From contig NZ_JAQNCY010000001.1 of the NCBI RefSeq assembly GCF_028368855.1, forward strand, positions 806,001-870,000: a stretch of 64,000 bases of DNA. The letters run 5' to 3'. Shown piece by piece: positions 9,432-18,881 of this stretch. Below the pieces are notes generated by a model. It saw only the letters and a program-made list of their open reading frames with translations. It made no database searches and was not told the origin of the DNA. Each line of letters starts with the position of its first letter. The stretch's first letter is position 1. Origin of the DNA: Leisingera sp. SS27 (lineage in GTDB: Bacteria > Pseudomonadota > Alphaproteobacteria > Rhodobacterales > Rhodobacteraceae). Position numbers and translations under genes: made by a program.

Positions 9432-9823
9432 TCATTCTAGTGCAGCCGCCAATCCAAGGTTTGGCTCCAAACCACCCAAATCAGAAATGAGGAACTTGCG
9501 GAACCTTTCCTTTTGCACGCTGGACTGACGTTGTTGAACGAGCTCTTTACCAGCGAAGAAGGCGCTGACTTCAGAAATTAGTAAGTCAGCATCCCCGAAA
9601 GTTCGCCATAAAAGTAATTTCCCACACACATCTGACCAATTCTCTCCGTTCGAGTTGCACGCGCTTCGCAGAAGCGAGTGAACGGGTGAAATAAAATCAG
9701 AAGCGTTTTCGATCAAGGCGGATGTTGTAGCCCAGATAAGCTTTGGCATCTCAAGGCATTCCTGAGGTAGGTTATCTATAGCTGCTGCGCTTTCCATCCA
9801 CTTCTGAAGAAATTCGAAGCGGC
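9432..9823 (-). pseudogene. 3' remnant of unknown gene cut by IS insertion
   Basis: About 130 codons are open on the minus strand up to the IS end at 9824-9825; reading on into the IS gives a stop after one codon. The sequence before the first internal Met (9797) reads SRFEFLQKW and looks like protein, so the original N terminus was lost when the element inserted. The missing 5' part is not found on the other side of the IS (10679 onward), so a deletion followed or the element brought new flanking DNA. Family not recognised. Confidence 0.6.
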
Positions 9824-9827
9824 TAGG

Positions 9828-10272
9828 TCATGTTGACAAATGGCGTAGCCATAGGCGGATTGATGTGATGTCGACGAAGCCAAGGAAGCTCTCGGCTGTC
9901 TTGTCGTAGCGGGTGGCGACCCTTCGGGCGTTCTTGAGTTTGTTGAAACACCGTTCGACGAGATTTCGCAGCCGATACAGCGAACGATCCACGCCAACAC
10001 GCTTCTTGCGGCACTTGCGCATGGGGATGACCGGCCGGACGCCGCGGGCGGCCATAGAATTCCGAATGCTGTCAGCGTCGTAGCCCCGGTCAGCAAGCAA
10101 AATCTTTGGCTGGGGCAGATTGTCAGCCATGACCAAGTCAAAGCCAATATAGTCAGATGTTTGCCCTGGCGTGACTTCGGTTCTCATGGGCAGCCCAGCG
10201 GCATTGACGAGGAGGTGGTTCTTGGTCGTGAAGCCACCTCTTGAACGGCCGAAACCATGCCGCGGAGTCCCC
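9828..10272 (-). CDS. IS5-family transposase, OrfB (C-terminal DDE half)
   Basis: Second transposase frame, expected only as a frameshift fusion to OrfA. From the slippery run it reads GGTPRHGFGRSRGG, then MRTEVTPGQTSDY. The second catalytic Asp is in LLADRGYDAD and the Glu is in LRNLVERCFNKLK. The end lies within the inverted repeat. Coordinates start at the predicted slippage site because no proper independent start is evident; Met at 10187 is the first ATG. Confidence 0.85.
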
Positions 10273-10615
10273 CTTTAGCGCCCGCAGCCTGATGGTGCGC
10301 GCGAGCCACGGTGCTGCCGATCATTTGCAGCACGTCCGACACTGCGCCGCTTGCGTTCAGCACATCCATGATCTGCTCCCAGAGCCCGGCCAGGGTCCAA
10401 CGCCGGAACTGGCGGTAGACACTTGACCATTTGCCGAACTCTTCGGGTAAGTCACGCCACGGAGCTCCCGTCCGCGCGATCCAGAAAATTCCGTCAAGAA
10501 CAAGGCGGTGGTTGGAAGGTTTGCGCCCGTTCGGGGCGCGGACAGTGAAGAGGAAACGTTCAAAGAACGCCCATTCCTCGTCTGACATCAAATCTCGTGC
10601 CAAGCTGGTCTCCAT
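10184..10615 (-). CDS. IS5-family transposase, OrfA (N-terminal half)
   Basis: 143 aa, first frame of the split transposase. It begins METSLARDLMSDEEW and contains the family segments GIFWIARTGAPWRDLPE and WSSVYRQFRRW. The first catalytic Asp, normally QMIDSTV in this group, reads QMIGSTV here, so a DDE residue is replaced by Gly. Past the slippery AAAGGGGG run the frame continues into unrelated sequence; a frameshift there would join it to OrfB. The Gly change suggests the copy can no longer move by itself. Confidence 0.88.
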   Translation of the reverse strand: METSLARDLMSDEEWAFFERFLFTVRAPNGRKPSNHRLVLDGIFWIARTGAPWRDLPEEFGKWSSVYRQFRRWTLAGLWEQIMDVLNASGAVSDVLQMIGSTVARAHHQAAGAKGGLRGMVSAVQEVASRPRTTSSSMPLGCP

Positions 10616-10895
10616 CGCAGATACCAGCTTGAATCACGGTTGGCGGCGGCTGTGAATCCTTTTTGTCAACACGACCTAGCGGATACACGAACTGTTATGC
10701 GATGCCTATGTCTCTTCGGTTGGAAGCAATAGGGATGGAAAATATCAAGGGATGCCGCGGCGCTCGGGTAAGAGAAGCGTTTGGACAGTACAGCTTAGCG
10801 ATTATTCTGGGATCTCTATAACGCCTTGCATAGCGTAGAATTCGCCCACCCCAAAAATTGGCCAGAATGGGCGAAAGATAGGTGAAAGCTCAGAC

Positions 10896-13800
10896 TCAGC
10901 TTAAAGGGATATCTTCGATCAGGGTTTTGCGTGTATCTGCCAGTCGGATCTTTACCAGCTCGCGCACCGCATCGTAGATCGTCGTGCTCAGCGACAGGTT
11001 TTGCGCGGCCAGCCAGTAGTCGAGCTCATTTTTACCCCAGGAAACAAATAGGATGTTCTGCTTTTGGTCCTCGTAAGTGAAATTGAAGGCTCCAAGCGCA
11101 ATGTTGATCACGTCTCCGGCCGCCTCAGCGGCACCGATCTGGAAATTGCCGCCCGTCGTCTGTGAGGTTTCTAGGTCGAACAATTTGATCTTTCCATCAT
11201 CGTTCGACAAACCGCGCAGGGCCTCGATCGCGCTTTTGACAATCTCGAACTGGTTTCCTGTCGCGACCTGGGCCAGCGTGGAAAGGATCACTTTGTCAAA
11301 GCTGCCATTACCCTGCATTTTTTGGCTTGTGGTAAAGGGTGCCTCTTCGCGGACCCAGCCAAGTAGGCTCAATATCTCCATATACCGTGCAAACCAGGCT
11401 TCGCGCTGATTGACCGGATCAAACTGACTGTCCGCAGCACGCTGCGCAAACAGCGTTGACAGCAGAACGTCTTCCTTCTGGCCCGGCGTCAGGTTTTCGA
11501 CAAAAGAAATGACGCTGGACGCGCTGACAGCGGCCGAGAGGGTCTGCTGCTTTTCTGCAAGCTCTGAACTGGGATCAAAGGCGTTGGAGGACCGAACAAC
11601 CGGATCGGCAAATGCTGAGGTTCCGGTTTTGGACCGTCTTCCGCGCATTGGGGCCAGTTCAAGGCTGTTCATCATGGCCAGACGCTCGGTCAGGTTCCGC
11701 GGCCCTGCAGGTGCCATCGACGTTGTGGCGGGCAGTGCGCTGTTGCGGAAGGCGGGCGGCCAGGTGGCATTGTTCCCACGCGTGTCCACATGGGTAAAGC
11801 TGTTGTAGCGCCCGATCCCTCCTTTGAACAAGTGTTCGCGGTCACGCAACACACGCAGCGCCTGCGCCACATCCGGGGCCGACATGCCCCGGACCTGAAA
11901 ATCAAGCGCGGTGAACTTCATGTGTTGGCTGCCGCTAGCGCCGCCGATGCAGGCGTTATAGGCCGGTCCGCGATAGGCGTTGGTTATCACGATGGGTTTG
12001 CCCAGACGTTCGCGCAGATGTTCCAGCACCCGGGCCGTTTCCGCAATGTTTGTCCACAGTGCGCGTGGCGGGTAGGTATTCTTTCCCTGACAGTTGCCAC
12101 CGGATGTGTTGTGGGCACCACCCAGAACCAGAAACTCGTCGGTGGAAAAATGCCTGAGGCCAAGGGACCGTATGAAGGCGTCGAAATCAGCATAGTCGGA
12201 CCAGGTCAGCGCCGCCTGCGAATCCCGGAACCCCGCGCCGCGCAGTTTGGAAGACAGGATTGCATCTGCCAGTGCCTGATCAATTTGATCGGCTTCTTCA
12301 CCGTCACCTTCGACGTCATCCTCGGCCCTTGCGACCGGCGCTGTCGGAAAGTGCGTGGCAGTTGCGGCCCCTCCGGGACGCAGGGTAAAGGGCCTGTCGC
12401 CGGTAAAGTCGGGGTCGGACACGAGTTTTTCGAACAGTTGCGGCGTCTGGCTGGGGCTGTCGATTTCGGCGTCGATTTCGGCCCGGAACGCGTGGTAATC
12501 CCCCGGGAACCGCCCGGTGTTCCAGACTTTCAGTAACGCGCCGGTAAATGCGCCATAATGTGCGCCGTCCATGGCAAACTGCTCGTCCTTGCAGGCCCCC
12601 AGATTGAGAACCGAGGCCTTGACCGGCGTCGACAGCGGATTTGTCATCACGCTTTCCTTGAGGGCCGAGTATGACCGCGAAGCTTCGCGATAGGCAGCCT
12701 CATTCGCGCGCCAAACCCGGTCTTCAACGTTGATAGGCATCGCACGTACCCCAAGCGGTGCGTCGACCTGGCGTCCGAACAGCATGGAGGGAGTGGCCGG
12801 GCCGAACTTGACCATCGATCCCGAATGACAGGTGTCGGGTACCATCAGAACCCGCACACCCGCCCGGAATTCCGACCACAGCATGTAAAGCTCGTCATCG
12901 GCCAGTTGGAAGTCATAGAGGCACAGCGTTTCATCCATCTTGATGTCGCCATCATGATCTTCGTCCTGATTGAAATCAGGAATGCGGCCGCCATGGCCCG
13001 AAACCGTCATCAGGAACATGTCGCCGCCTTTCAGGTCACGGGCAGCGCGGCGGATCTGCTCGGTCACGTTTGCTCGTGTCGCATCCGAGGTCAGCAGGTG
13101 GGTCGGGGCAAAGCCCTCGGCTGTTGCAAGCGTCTCCATGGCTTGCGCATCCGCTTCGCAGGCCGTCAACCGACCATCCCAACCGTCATAGTGATCGGGA
13201 TCGACCGTATTCAACCCGACATGCAGCGACATACCATTTGGCTGACCACCGGCAATGACTGGCGGAGCTGCCATCGCGCGCGACAGTTCTGACGCCTTGC
13301 CGAACGGGCCGCTGATGATCATCGACGGGCCGCTGCGGGAATTGGCGACCACCTCGATCTCTCGGCGGAATTTCTTTGCCACCTCGCCATAGCCTTCGTC
13401 GGTCGGGTGCAGGCCGTCATGCCAGCGGTGGTCGCCCACCACACCCCTGCAATCCAGATAGGTAACATGCGGCATCGCATTCGCCAGCCGCCGCAGTCGA
13501 CGGTTGAAATTGTCCATCATCCGCGCTGCGATGGCCTTTTGCAAAGATCTGTTGCGGATGCCCCGGCTTTCCATCGGTTTGCCCAGCCAACGGTCCTTGT
13601 TCGGCACCGGATAGTCGTAACCGTGGCACAGTATCGAAACATGCGGGAATTTGGTCTGCACCTCGCGAAACATGCGGCCATAGTGGTGCAGCGCATCGTC
13701 CAGCAGGCGATGGAAGGATGGCAGCAAATAGTCCTCGGGCTGCAGCGCGGGATCGAACTCTTCAAGATGCGATGCAAGCGCGCCGCCGGCAACCAGATCG

Positions 13801-14270
13801 TTGCCACCGCCGGACAACAGCAGAATTTCCGCCCCCGTTGCGCGCAGGGCCGAGACATATTCGCGTTTATCCGCCATCCGCTTGAGCAAATCACCCGCCG
13901 CGCCCAGCGAAAACACGGCATAGTCGTCCATCAGGTGATCAATTGTGTCCTTCAACAAAAGCGGGTACTGAAACCAGCTGTCTCCTTCTGAAACAATGAT
14001 CGGTCCGTCATATCCCTTTGACAGCGCTTTGCGGAACCGGGATTGTCGACGAAGGCGGGCGAACCAATTGGCGGAATTCATTAAAGCCGCCGTACGCTGA
14101 TCGGCATCCGCACTGCGCGGGATCTGAACCGTGGACGGGTTGAGCTTCAACTGCGGCGCAAAAGCGCCCGAGGCCTCCTGATCTACGGTGAAATAATGGG
14201 CCAGTTCGCTTTCTTCAATCGAAGGGTCGGCCATTTTCGCCATAAGTTGTTCAACAGAAACTTTTGCCAT
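10896..14270 (-). CDS. SGNH hydrolase / caspase-like / M15-like peptidase fusion protein
   Basis: 1124 aa. The ATG at 14270 is chosen because GGAGGACG lies 8 bases upstream; a TTG two codons earlier is too close. Domains: SGNH hydrolase about 85-305 with GDSW (Ser98), GGND (Asn157) and DGLH (Asp285, His288); caspase/C14-like about 345-605 with SGHGG (His426) and DTCHSG (Cys481); M15-like zinc peptidase about 695-835 with SQH (His783), Asp790 and THVD (His827); unknown helical C-terminal domain about 900-1124. All three catalytic sets look intact. No signal peptide or membrane segment. It is the last gene of the island operon, 30 bases after the papain-like gene. Substrates unknown; the domain combination is not one I recognise. 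Confidence 0.85.
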   Translation of the reverse strand: MAKVSVEQLMAKMADPSIEESELAHYFTVDQEASGAFAPQLKLNPSTVQIPRSADADQRTAALMNSANWFARLRRQSRFRKALSKGYDGPIIVSEGDSWFQYPLLLKDTIDHLMDDYAVFSLGAAGDLLKRMADKREYVSALRATGAEILLLSGGGNDLVAGGALASHLEEFDPALQPEDYLLPSFHRLLDDALHHYGRMFREVQTKFPHVSILCHGYDYPVPNKDRWLGKPMESRGIRNRSLQKAIAARMMDNFNRRLRRLANAMPHVTYLDCRGVVGDHRWHDGLHPTDEGYGEVAKKFRREIEVVANSRSGPSMIISGPFGKASELSRAMAAPPVIAGGQPNGMSLHVGLNTVDPDHYDGWDGRLTACEADAQAMETLATAEGFAPTHLLTSDATRANVTEQIRRAARDLKGGDMFLMTVSGHGGRIPDFNQDEDHDGDIKMDETLCLYDFQLADDELYMLWSEFRAGVRVLMVPDTCHSGSMVKFGPATPSMLFGRQVDAPLGVRAMPINVEDRVWRANEAAYREASRSYSALKESVMTNPLSTPVKASVLNLGACKDEQFAMDGAHYGAFTGALLKVWNTGRFPGDYHAFRAEIDAEIDSPSQTPQLFEKLVSDPDFTGDRPFTLRPGGAATATHFPTAPVARAEDDVEGDGEEADQIDQALADAILSSKLRGAGFRDSQAALTWSDYADFDAFIRSLGLRHFSTDEFLVLGGAHNTSGGNCQGKNTYPPRALWTNIAETARVLEHLRERLGKPIVITNAYRGPAYNACIGGASGSQHMKFTALDFQVRGMSAPDVAQALRVLRDREHLFKGGIGRYNSFTHVDTRGNNATWPPAFRNSALPATTSMAPAGPRNLTERLAMMNSLELAPMRGRRSKTGTSAFADPVVRSSNAFDPSSELAEKQQTLSAAVSASSVISFVENLTPGQKEDVLLSTLFAQRAADSQFDPVNQREAWFARYMEILSLLGWVREEAPFTTSQKMQGNGSFDKVILSTLAQVATGNQFEIVKSAIEALRGLSNDDGKIKLFDLETSQTTGGNFQIGAAEAAGDVINIALGAFNFTYEDQKQNILFVSWGKNELDYWLAAQNLSLSTTIYDAVRELVKIRLADTRKTLIEDIPLS

Positions 14271-14300
14271 TCTCAACGTCCTCCATGCTGATACACCGGG

Positions 14301-16508
14301 CTATCTGCGGCGGTCCCGGATGGTTTGAAAAATACTTTCGGTAATAGTGGGGTCCCGCATCAGGTCCGATTGCGTTACCGGATCGCCGGTTTCGGATTGG
14401 TTCGATATGCGGTTGAGCTGGAAAATTGCCGATTGGGCTGGAAAATCCTGATTGCCCGCAATATTGGCAGAACCCAGAAAATCGCGATGCTGACCGCGCT
14501 GAATAGTACCGGTTTCCGACAGGATATAGTTGGGATCTTCAAAGGCGCGCGCCACCAGATGCAACAGCGGCTTGCTGTAACGGCCAAAGCGCAGGTTTTT
14601 TTCGAGGTTTGGGGCAGGCACGTAAATCCGGCCCCGGATGTCCGACAGTTGCTTGCCGGACAAATCAACCCGCGGTGTGACAGTTGGCGTTTGCGACCGG
14701 CTGGGCGAACGGTCCTTGCCGGTCTGTCCGCCGTTCATCGCCTCAAGACAGGGTGTCAGATACTGGCTGGCGCGCCGAAGACCGATGCCCGGATGAATCA
14801 GATGCAGCGTATCGAACAGAGCCGAGGCATCGTGGCTCGAAAAAAGCTGCAGCTCAGCCGGTCTTTTCCTGTCCTCGGCAATCATCGACAGCATTTCGTG
14901 AACGACCAAAGCGCCGGCGCCTTCACTGACCAGATGCATTTCGCACTGCGTTTCGTCCTTCAACTCCATCAGATCGCGTAGAAAGCAGGTTACAAAACCC
15001 GGCCAGGGACCGTCGGTTTGCAGTGGCTCGGTCGGGTGTTCGGTTGGACCGCGCACGGTTTTTTTTGCGCTGGTTTCGATTTCCCGCCAAAAGGCCCGGC
15101 CGATGCCGCGCACGCGCTCTTCGATCAACGCGTCCAGATGCTGGGCGCGTTCCCCAGCCCGTTGCTCGCAGTCGTCAAAGAGGACTTCAAAAATCTCCAG
15201 CGAAGTTTTTGCGAAACTGTTGCACCAGAAGACAGAATAAGGATACAGATCCAGCTTCTTAATCGCGTGCTTGCGCGACGCAGCCGCATCGAAGGAGGGT
15301 TTTATTCCTTCCAGACTGCCGGGTATCCAGAGCAGCACGCCCTTGTAGTTGTGTTCTGATTCCGCGGTCTTTGTCCGTTTTGGTGTCAGCGTGCCTTTCA
15401 GATAGGCGCAGGTTTTTCCCCAGCTGGAAGGGAACGAGGGATAGGAACCTGTCGATACGTGCAGACCATCGTCCAGATGCATGAAATGGCCGATCAGTTC
15501 GAAACAGGGTTTCGAACCGGACTGAATGGGTTGGTACAGCCCGTTTAACCCTTGTTCGCCGATCGAGGCGTCAAAGGCCTTTGGTGCGGGTACGCCAAGC
15601 CGCAGAACCCATGCGTCAATGATGTTTTTTGCCCAATCGGCATAGGACCAAAGCGCGATGCCCGCTTGTCCACGGTATCCGCCCCAGTCCGAACCCCAGG
15701 AATTCAACACGTGAAACCCGTCGCGGTCATATCCCGTCAGAACCACTGCGTGATAACCAATCAGACCTTCCTTGGGGGGCCACGGGATGATCCCTCCGCT
15801 GGCTGCAGTCACGTTTCGCCACCCGTCATGGATTTGGGTCGACACCAATATGGCCTCGGCCTCGTTGAGCGCCGAATGATAGTGGTTGAGGGATGATGCG
15901 AGGCGAAAGTAGGCCCCTAACCCGATTTCACGCGCCTTTTTTGCCTGGGCGACAGACGGGTATTTGGCCTGATCGTCTTTGCTTTGTGGGAAATAGCTTG
16001 TGCTTTGCCACCTCCATTCTTCAGTGGCTTGTGTGTCCATGGGCCAGTCTAGACAGGCACCGTGATGATAGAAGCCCTTTATGGCAGAGCGGAGCGAGCG
16101 GATGCCCTCGACACCCTGCAACTCGTCGATGCCCGGATAACGGTCATGGAAATAGGCCATCCGGTACAGCATGTCCGCGCTGGCGATATCCGTGCGAAAT
16201 GTGTCCTTTTTCTGCTCCAACCTGTCCTGTCCGTCGGGGCGGCGCAGCAGTTGCAAACAGCGCTGAATGTCGATCAGAGCGGCCAGAGAATATCCAACAC
16301 AGCGCTGCGAGTGCGATTGATTGCGGACGCCAAAGATTGGCTGCCTCAAATCCGTGCCAGCGATGTGATCCGTTAGGTTCTGGTCAAGTGAAACACTGTC
16401 CCAAAGGATGGTCAGGCCGGGCACAAACGGTTGATCCCGCAAGTCGACCCAGTCCTTACGGATACCGCGCGCCGTAATGAACTTCTTGTCTATGTCGTCA
16501 GACACCAC
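14301..16508 (-). CDS. Papain-like (C1A) cysteine peptidase with unknown C-terminal domain
   Basis: 735 aa starting at one of two tandem GTG codons (16508 or 16505) behind GGAGAGA. The peptidase domain (about 20-305) has the Cys nucleophile in NQSHSQRCVGYS (Cys70), His in GYHAVVLTGYD (His253) and Asn in LNSWGSDWGGYRG (Asn269), with no propeptide. The C-terminal ~340 residues hold two alpha/beta-hydrolase-like strands (GVLLWIPG near 390, MHLVSEGAGAL near 524-533), but the expected G-x-S-x-G nucleophile elbow reads SEGAG, so it looks inactive. No export signal. Lies between the periplasmic-binding-like gene and the three-domain hydrolase. Partner or substrate unknown. Confidence 0.82.
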   Translation of the reverse strand: MVSDDIDKKFITARGIRKDWVDLRDQPFVPGLTILWDSVSLDQNLTDHIAGTDLRQPIFGVRNQSHSQRCVGYSLAALIDIQRCLQLLRRPDGQDRLEQKKDTFRTDIASADMLYRMAYFHDRYPGIDELQGVEGIRSLRSAIKGFYHHGACLDWPMDTQATEEWRWQSTSYFPQSKDDQAKYPSVAQAKKAREIGLGAYFRLASSLNHYHSALNEAEAILVSTQIHDGWRNVTAASGGIIPWPPKEGLIGYHAVVLTGYDRDGFHVLNSWGSDWGGYRGQAGIALWSYADWAKNIIDAWVLRLGVPAPKAFDASIGEQGLNGLYQPIQSGSKPCFELIGHFMHLDDGLHVSTGSYPSFPSSWGKTCAYLKGTLTPKRTKTAESEHNYKGVLLWIPGSLEGIKPSFDAAASRKHAIKKLDLYPYSVFWCNSFAKTSLEIFEVLFDDCEQRAGERAQHLDALIEERVRGIGRAFWREIETSAKKTVRGPTEHPTEPLQTDGPWPGFVTCFLRDLMELKDETQCEMHLVSEGAGALVVHEMLSMIAEDRKRPAELQLFSSHDASALFDTLHLIHPGIGLRRASQYLTPCLEAMNGGQTGKDRSPSRSQTPTVTPRVDLSGKQLSDIRGRIYVPAPNLEKNLRFGRYSKPLLHLVARAFEDPNYILSETGTIQRGQHRDFLGSANIAGNQDFPAQSAIFQLNRISNQSETGDPVTQSDLMRDPTITESIFQTIRDRRR

Positions 16509-16629
16509 TCTCTCCGGTCATCGAAAATTAAAAAAGGGCTTGGTGGCGGTCCGGTAATATTCATGATCCCGGCGAGGCAGCAGAGTTTTAATTCAAAACA
16601 GTCTGTCAGATGGCCGGTCATTCGCCGTG

Positions 16630-17877
16630 CTATTCCTTGGGATTTTCGTCGCCGGTTGGTATGCTGTTAATTCTGAACAACGTTTCAAGGTACTGTGATT
16701 GCCGTCTTTCCCCGAACCGGCCTTTGAACATCTGGGCAATCGTGCCATCGGAGAACATGGAATACAGCGCCAGCGTGAAGTCCTCGGGGAAGCCACTGTT
16801 TTCGTTGGAAAGAACCAAGGCATAGGGTTCATAAGCCCCCCGGGAAGATGGCGTTTCATCTGCGGGGCAGTCATTGTCCGTATGGTTGGCGCGATAGGCT
16901 TCGATAGCCGCCCGAACCAGATCGACATCTCCGAAATAGCGGTAAATCTCGCCGTTGCAGAACGCCTCGGTCGCCAAGGCATGCGATTCAAATGCCTGCG
17001 TACAAATGCCGACAGATGAGGGTGCCAGCTTTGCGGCTTTGTCAACTGATGGTCCGATGGTCGACCCTTTAAGGTATCCCCAAATCTCGAATTCAGGCTC
17101 TACCGGATCCGGCTCCGGCCAGATTTGCGGAGGCCAAACTTTTCGTTTCTGATCTTTGGTATCAGTCGGCAACTCCTTTTCTGTCGCCATGGCGTCCAGA
17201 ATGGCATCACAAGCGCTCGCCCAGTCTATGCTCGGCTTTTTGCCAAACAACGATTTATCGGGTCGGCGAAGCCATTCCCAACCGGTAGGGTGTTCGCGCC
17301 CGCCACAAAAAACAGGCTTCAAATCCGGAAACTGAACGCATCGAAATTTCAGGACCGTTGCAAGCTGTTCTCGAAAAACCCTTCTGGGGTAACCCCGCTG
17401 AAAATACGATCCATTTGCCAGATAAAGGATGGGGGAAAAAACAAAACGTTGCAGGCCTTCACCGGTTTTTTTGTCCTGTAGATCCGTGAAAGTCTGCATT
17501 CGTTTCAGGTTTACAGTGGTTGGATCGCACAACAAGTCCACTGTCCCGATCTCGGTGGTGCAGGCTTCGTAGTCCTCTTCTGCATTTGTGCAATAACTGC
17601 CTTTGGACAAAAGGTCCGACCGTTGCTCGGCCGAGATTGGCACGGTGTCGAACGGGCGATCTGAGCGCACGAGTGCTTCGACACAGATATCCCAGAAAAG
17701 TCCGCGGTACTTTTGGCTCTTTTTGTCTTTCCAGATAAAGGGCGGCACATCGGTGCGCGCGCCCATGATGACGTTTCGATCCTCGCTTACAACGGTCTCA
17801 AGCTGGGTTTCTTGTCCAACTGCAAGCGCAGGTAGGCAAATCAGGCTCAGCAGGGTTATCCGGACAATGGCGTTCAT
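16630..17877 (-). CDS. Periplasmic solute-binding-like protein (SBP_bac_3 type)
   Basis: 415 aa. N-terminal signal peptide with likely cleavage after ALAVG (residues about 17-21). Lobe 1 about 35-150 (GLFWDICVEAL, VDLLCDPTTVNLKRM), a Cys-containing insertion about 180-265, and lobe 2 to about 400 (YEPYALVLSNE, DGTIAQMFKGRFG) resemble polar amino-acid-type binding proteins and ionotropic receptor ligand domains. No ABC permease or ATPase is in the operon, so a sensing role is more likely than transport. The start ATG overlaps the stop of the small membrane frame upstream (ATGA, 17874-17877). Ligand unknown. Confidence 0.75.
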   Translation of the reverse strand: MNAIVRITLLSLICLPALAVGQETQLETVVSEDRNVIMGARTDVPPFIWKDKKSQKYRGLFWDICVEALVRSDRPFDTVPISAEQRSDLLSKGSYCTNAEEDYEACTTEIGTVDLLCDPTTVNLKRMQTFTDLQDKKTGEGLQRFVFSPILYLANGSYFQRGYPRRVFREQLATVLKFRCVQFPDLKPVFCGGREHPTGWEWLRRPDKSLFGKKPSIDWASACDAILDAMATEKELPTDTKDQKRKVWPPQIWPEPDPVEPEFEIWGYLKGSTIGPSVDKAAKLAPSSVGICTQAFESHALATEAFCNGEIYRYFGDVDLVRAAIEAYRANHTDNDCPADETPSSRGAYEPYALVLSNENSGFPEDFTLALYSMFSDGTIAQMFKGRFGERRQSQYLETLFRINSIPTGDENPKE

Positions 17878-18020
17878 TTCTCAGTCCCCACAACGTCCGA
17901 AGACATGCTGTCTGCGGTTTCTTTCGGGGCACGATAGAAGGCACGACGGGTAAGAACCTCGGACAGGCAGAACATCACCAAAGCGGCCAGAAAAGCGGCA
18001 TAAAGCGTCGCCCAGATCAT
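17874..18020 (-). CDS. Small single-pass membrane protein (start uncertain)
   Basis: 48 aa from the ATG at 18020; one transmembrane helix (about residues 2-20, WATLYAAFLAALVMFC) and a basic-then-acidic tail. The stop overlaps the ATG of the binding-protein gene, strong evidence of translation. Upstream the same frame stays protein-like (SQDYPRSFDHIDAG) back to the TAA that ends the preceding membrane gene at 18084-18086, so it may be a C-terminal piece of that protein split by a stop. No ribosome site marks the ATG. Confidence 0.55.
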   Translation of the reverse strand: MIWATLYAAFLAALVMFCLSEVLTRRAFYRAPKETADSMSSDVVGTEK

Positions 18021-18083
18021 CAACCCGGCGTCAATATGATCGAACGACCGCGGATAATCCTGAGAAGCTGCCAGAAAAGACAG

Positions 18084-18881
18084 TTAGCGCATGACAGGGG
18101 TTATGATCAGCATCATGAACACACCCACCGCGACCCAGGCCAAACTGTCCAGAAAGGATAGCTCGCTCCAGGTTTTGGCATTCGATATCATTTGATCGCT
18201 AGAGGGATGCCCCTTGCGCTGTCGCTGCTCAAACCGACCGGCATCAGTCCACAATCGTTGCCTTGCATCTAAAAGCACGATCACTAGCAGCGCCAGACAG
18301 GCAGCCCGGAAGGAAATCGGGCCCATGTACTCAAACCGCCAGCGGATCGAAGTCATGAACTCTTCGAATGTCATGCGCCAGGCTTCTGCTTCGGTAGTCC
18401 TAGTTTCCGTTATCCATAACTGAACCGCGATGTTCAATGTCGTAGAAACCAGGAAGGCAATCAAGAACAGGCCCAAGGCTTGCGGCAGCCACCGCGTCCA
18501 GTGGTTGGGATAGCGCATGTTTTCCCACTTTCGCTGGCCGTCCTCAGCGACCGAAGTCATTCGGACCCAGCGAATGGTGATCGCAACGATTGTGGCAATG
18601 CAGTAGGTGTTGAATGCGTTGACCGAATACAGCCTGATCCTCAGATAAGTATCGCTGCTGAGCAAGCCCCATGTCAGGTTGTATTCCGCCCGCCCCGGCC
18701 ACAGCACGGCCCAGGCGACCGTCCAGCTCAGCACGATTGTCAGCGTCCAGAACAGCGTCAGATTGTTGCCGCGACGCTGCATTAGTGGTTCGGTCTTGTT
18801 CTTGTAAAGGACGTCTACGAATTGCCGCAGCCTGGCCCGCGCGCGGCGTTGGCTTTCGGTTTGGGGCAGGGCGCTGATCAT
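18084..18881 (-). CDS. Five-helix integral membrane protein, unknown
   Basis: 265 aa with predicted helices at about 41-60, 90-105, 134-153, 188-204 and 244-261 and a basic, amphipathic N terminus (RRARARLRQFVDVLYKNKT). No family recognised. The start overlaps the open frame of the upstream membrane gene, without a strong ribosome site, and a +1 shift near 18885 would join the two proteins. The stop is a single TAA, after which the same frame continues into the small membrane protein. It may therefore be the middle segment of one larger membrane protein. Confidence 0.65.
   Translation of the reverse strand: MISALPQTESQRRARARLRQFVDVLYKNKTEPLMQRRGNNLTLFWTLTIVLSWTVAWAVLWPGRAEYNLTWGLLSSDTYLRIRLYSVNAFNTYCIATIVAITIRWVRMTSVAEDGQRKWENMRYPNHWTRWLPQALGLFLIAFLVSTTLNIAVQLWITETRTTEAEAWRMTFEEFMTSIRWRFEYMGPISFRAACLALLVIVLLDARQRLWTDAGRFEQRQRKGHPSSDQMISNAKTWSELSFLDSLAWVAVGVFMMLIITPVMR

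Larger units (their letters stand above)
9826..10676 (-). mobile_element. IS5-family (IS427-like) insertion sequence, complete ends
   Basis: 851 bp. Terminal inverted repeats start GGTCATGTTGACAAA (9826-9840) and, reversed at the right, GGTCGTGTTGACAAA (10662-10676). Direct TA copies lie at 9824-9825 and 10677-10678, inside a larger gcTA/TAgc symmetry. Two overlapping transposase frames and the A/G slippery run at 10269-10276 fit the IS427 group, which makes its transposase by programmed frameshift. Confidence 0.9.

Noticed and set aside
18544-18880. C-terminal 111 codons of the first membrane frame as genuine protein
   Set aside because: Composition resembles a shadow of the overlapping membrane gene; kept in the coordinates only because no earlier stop exists.
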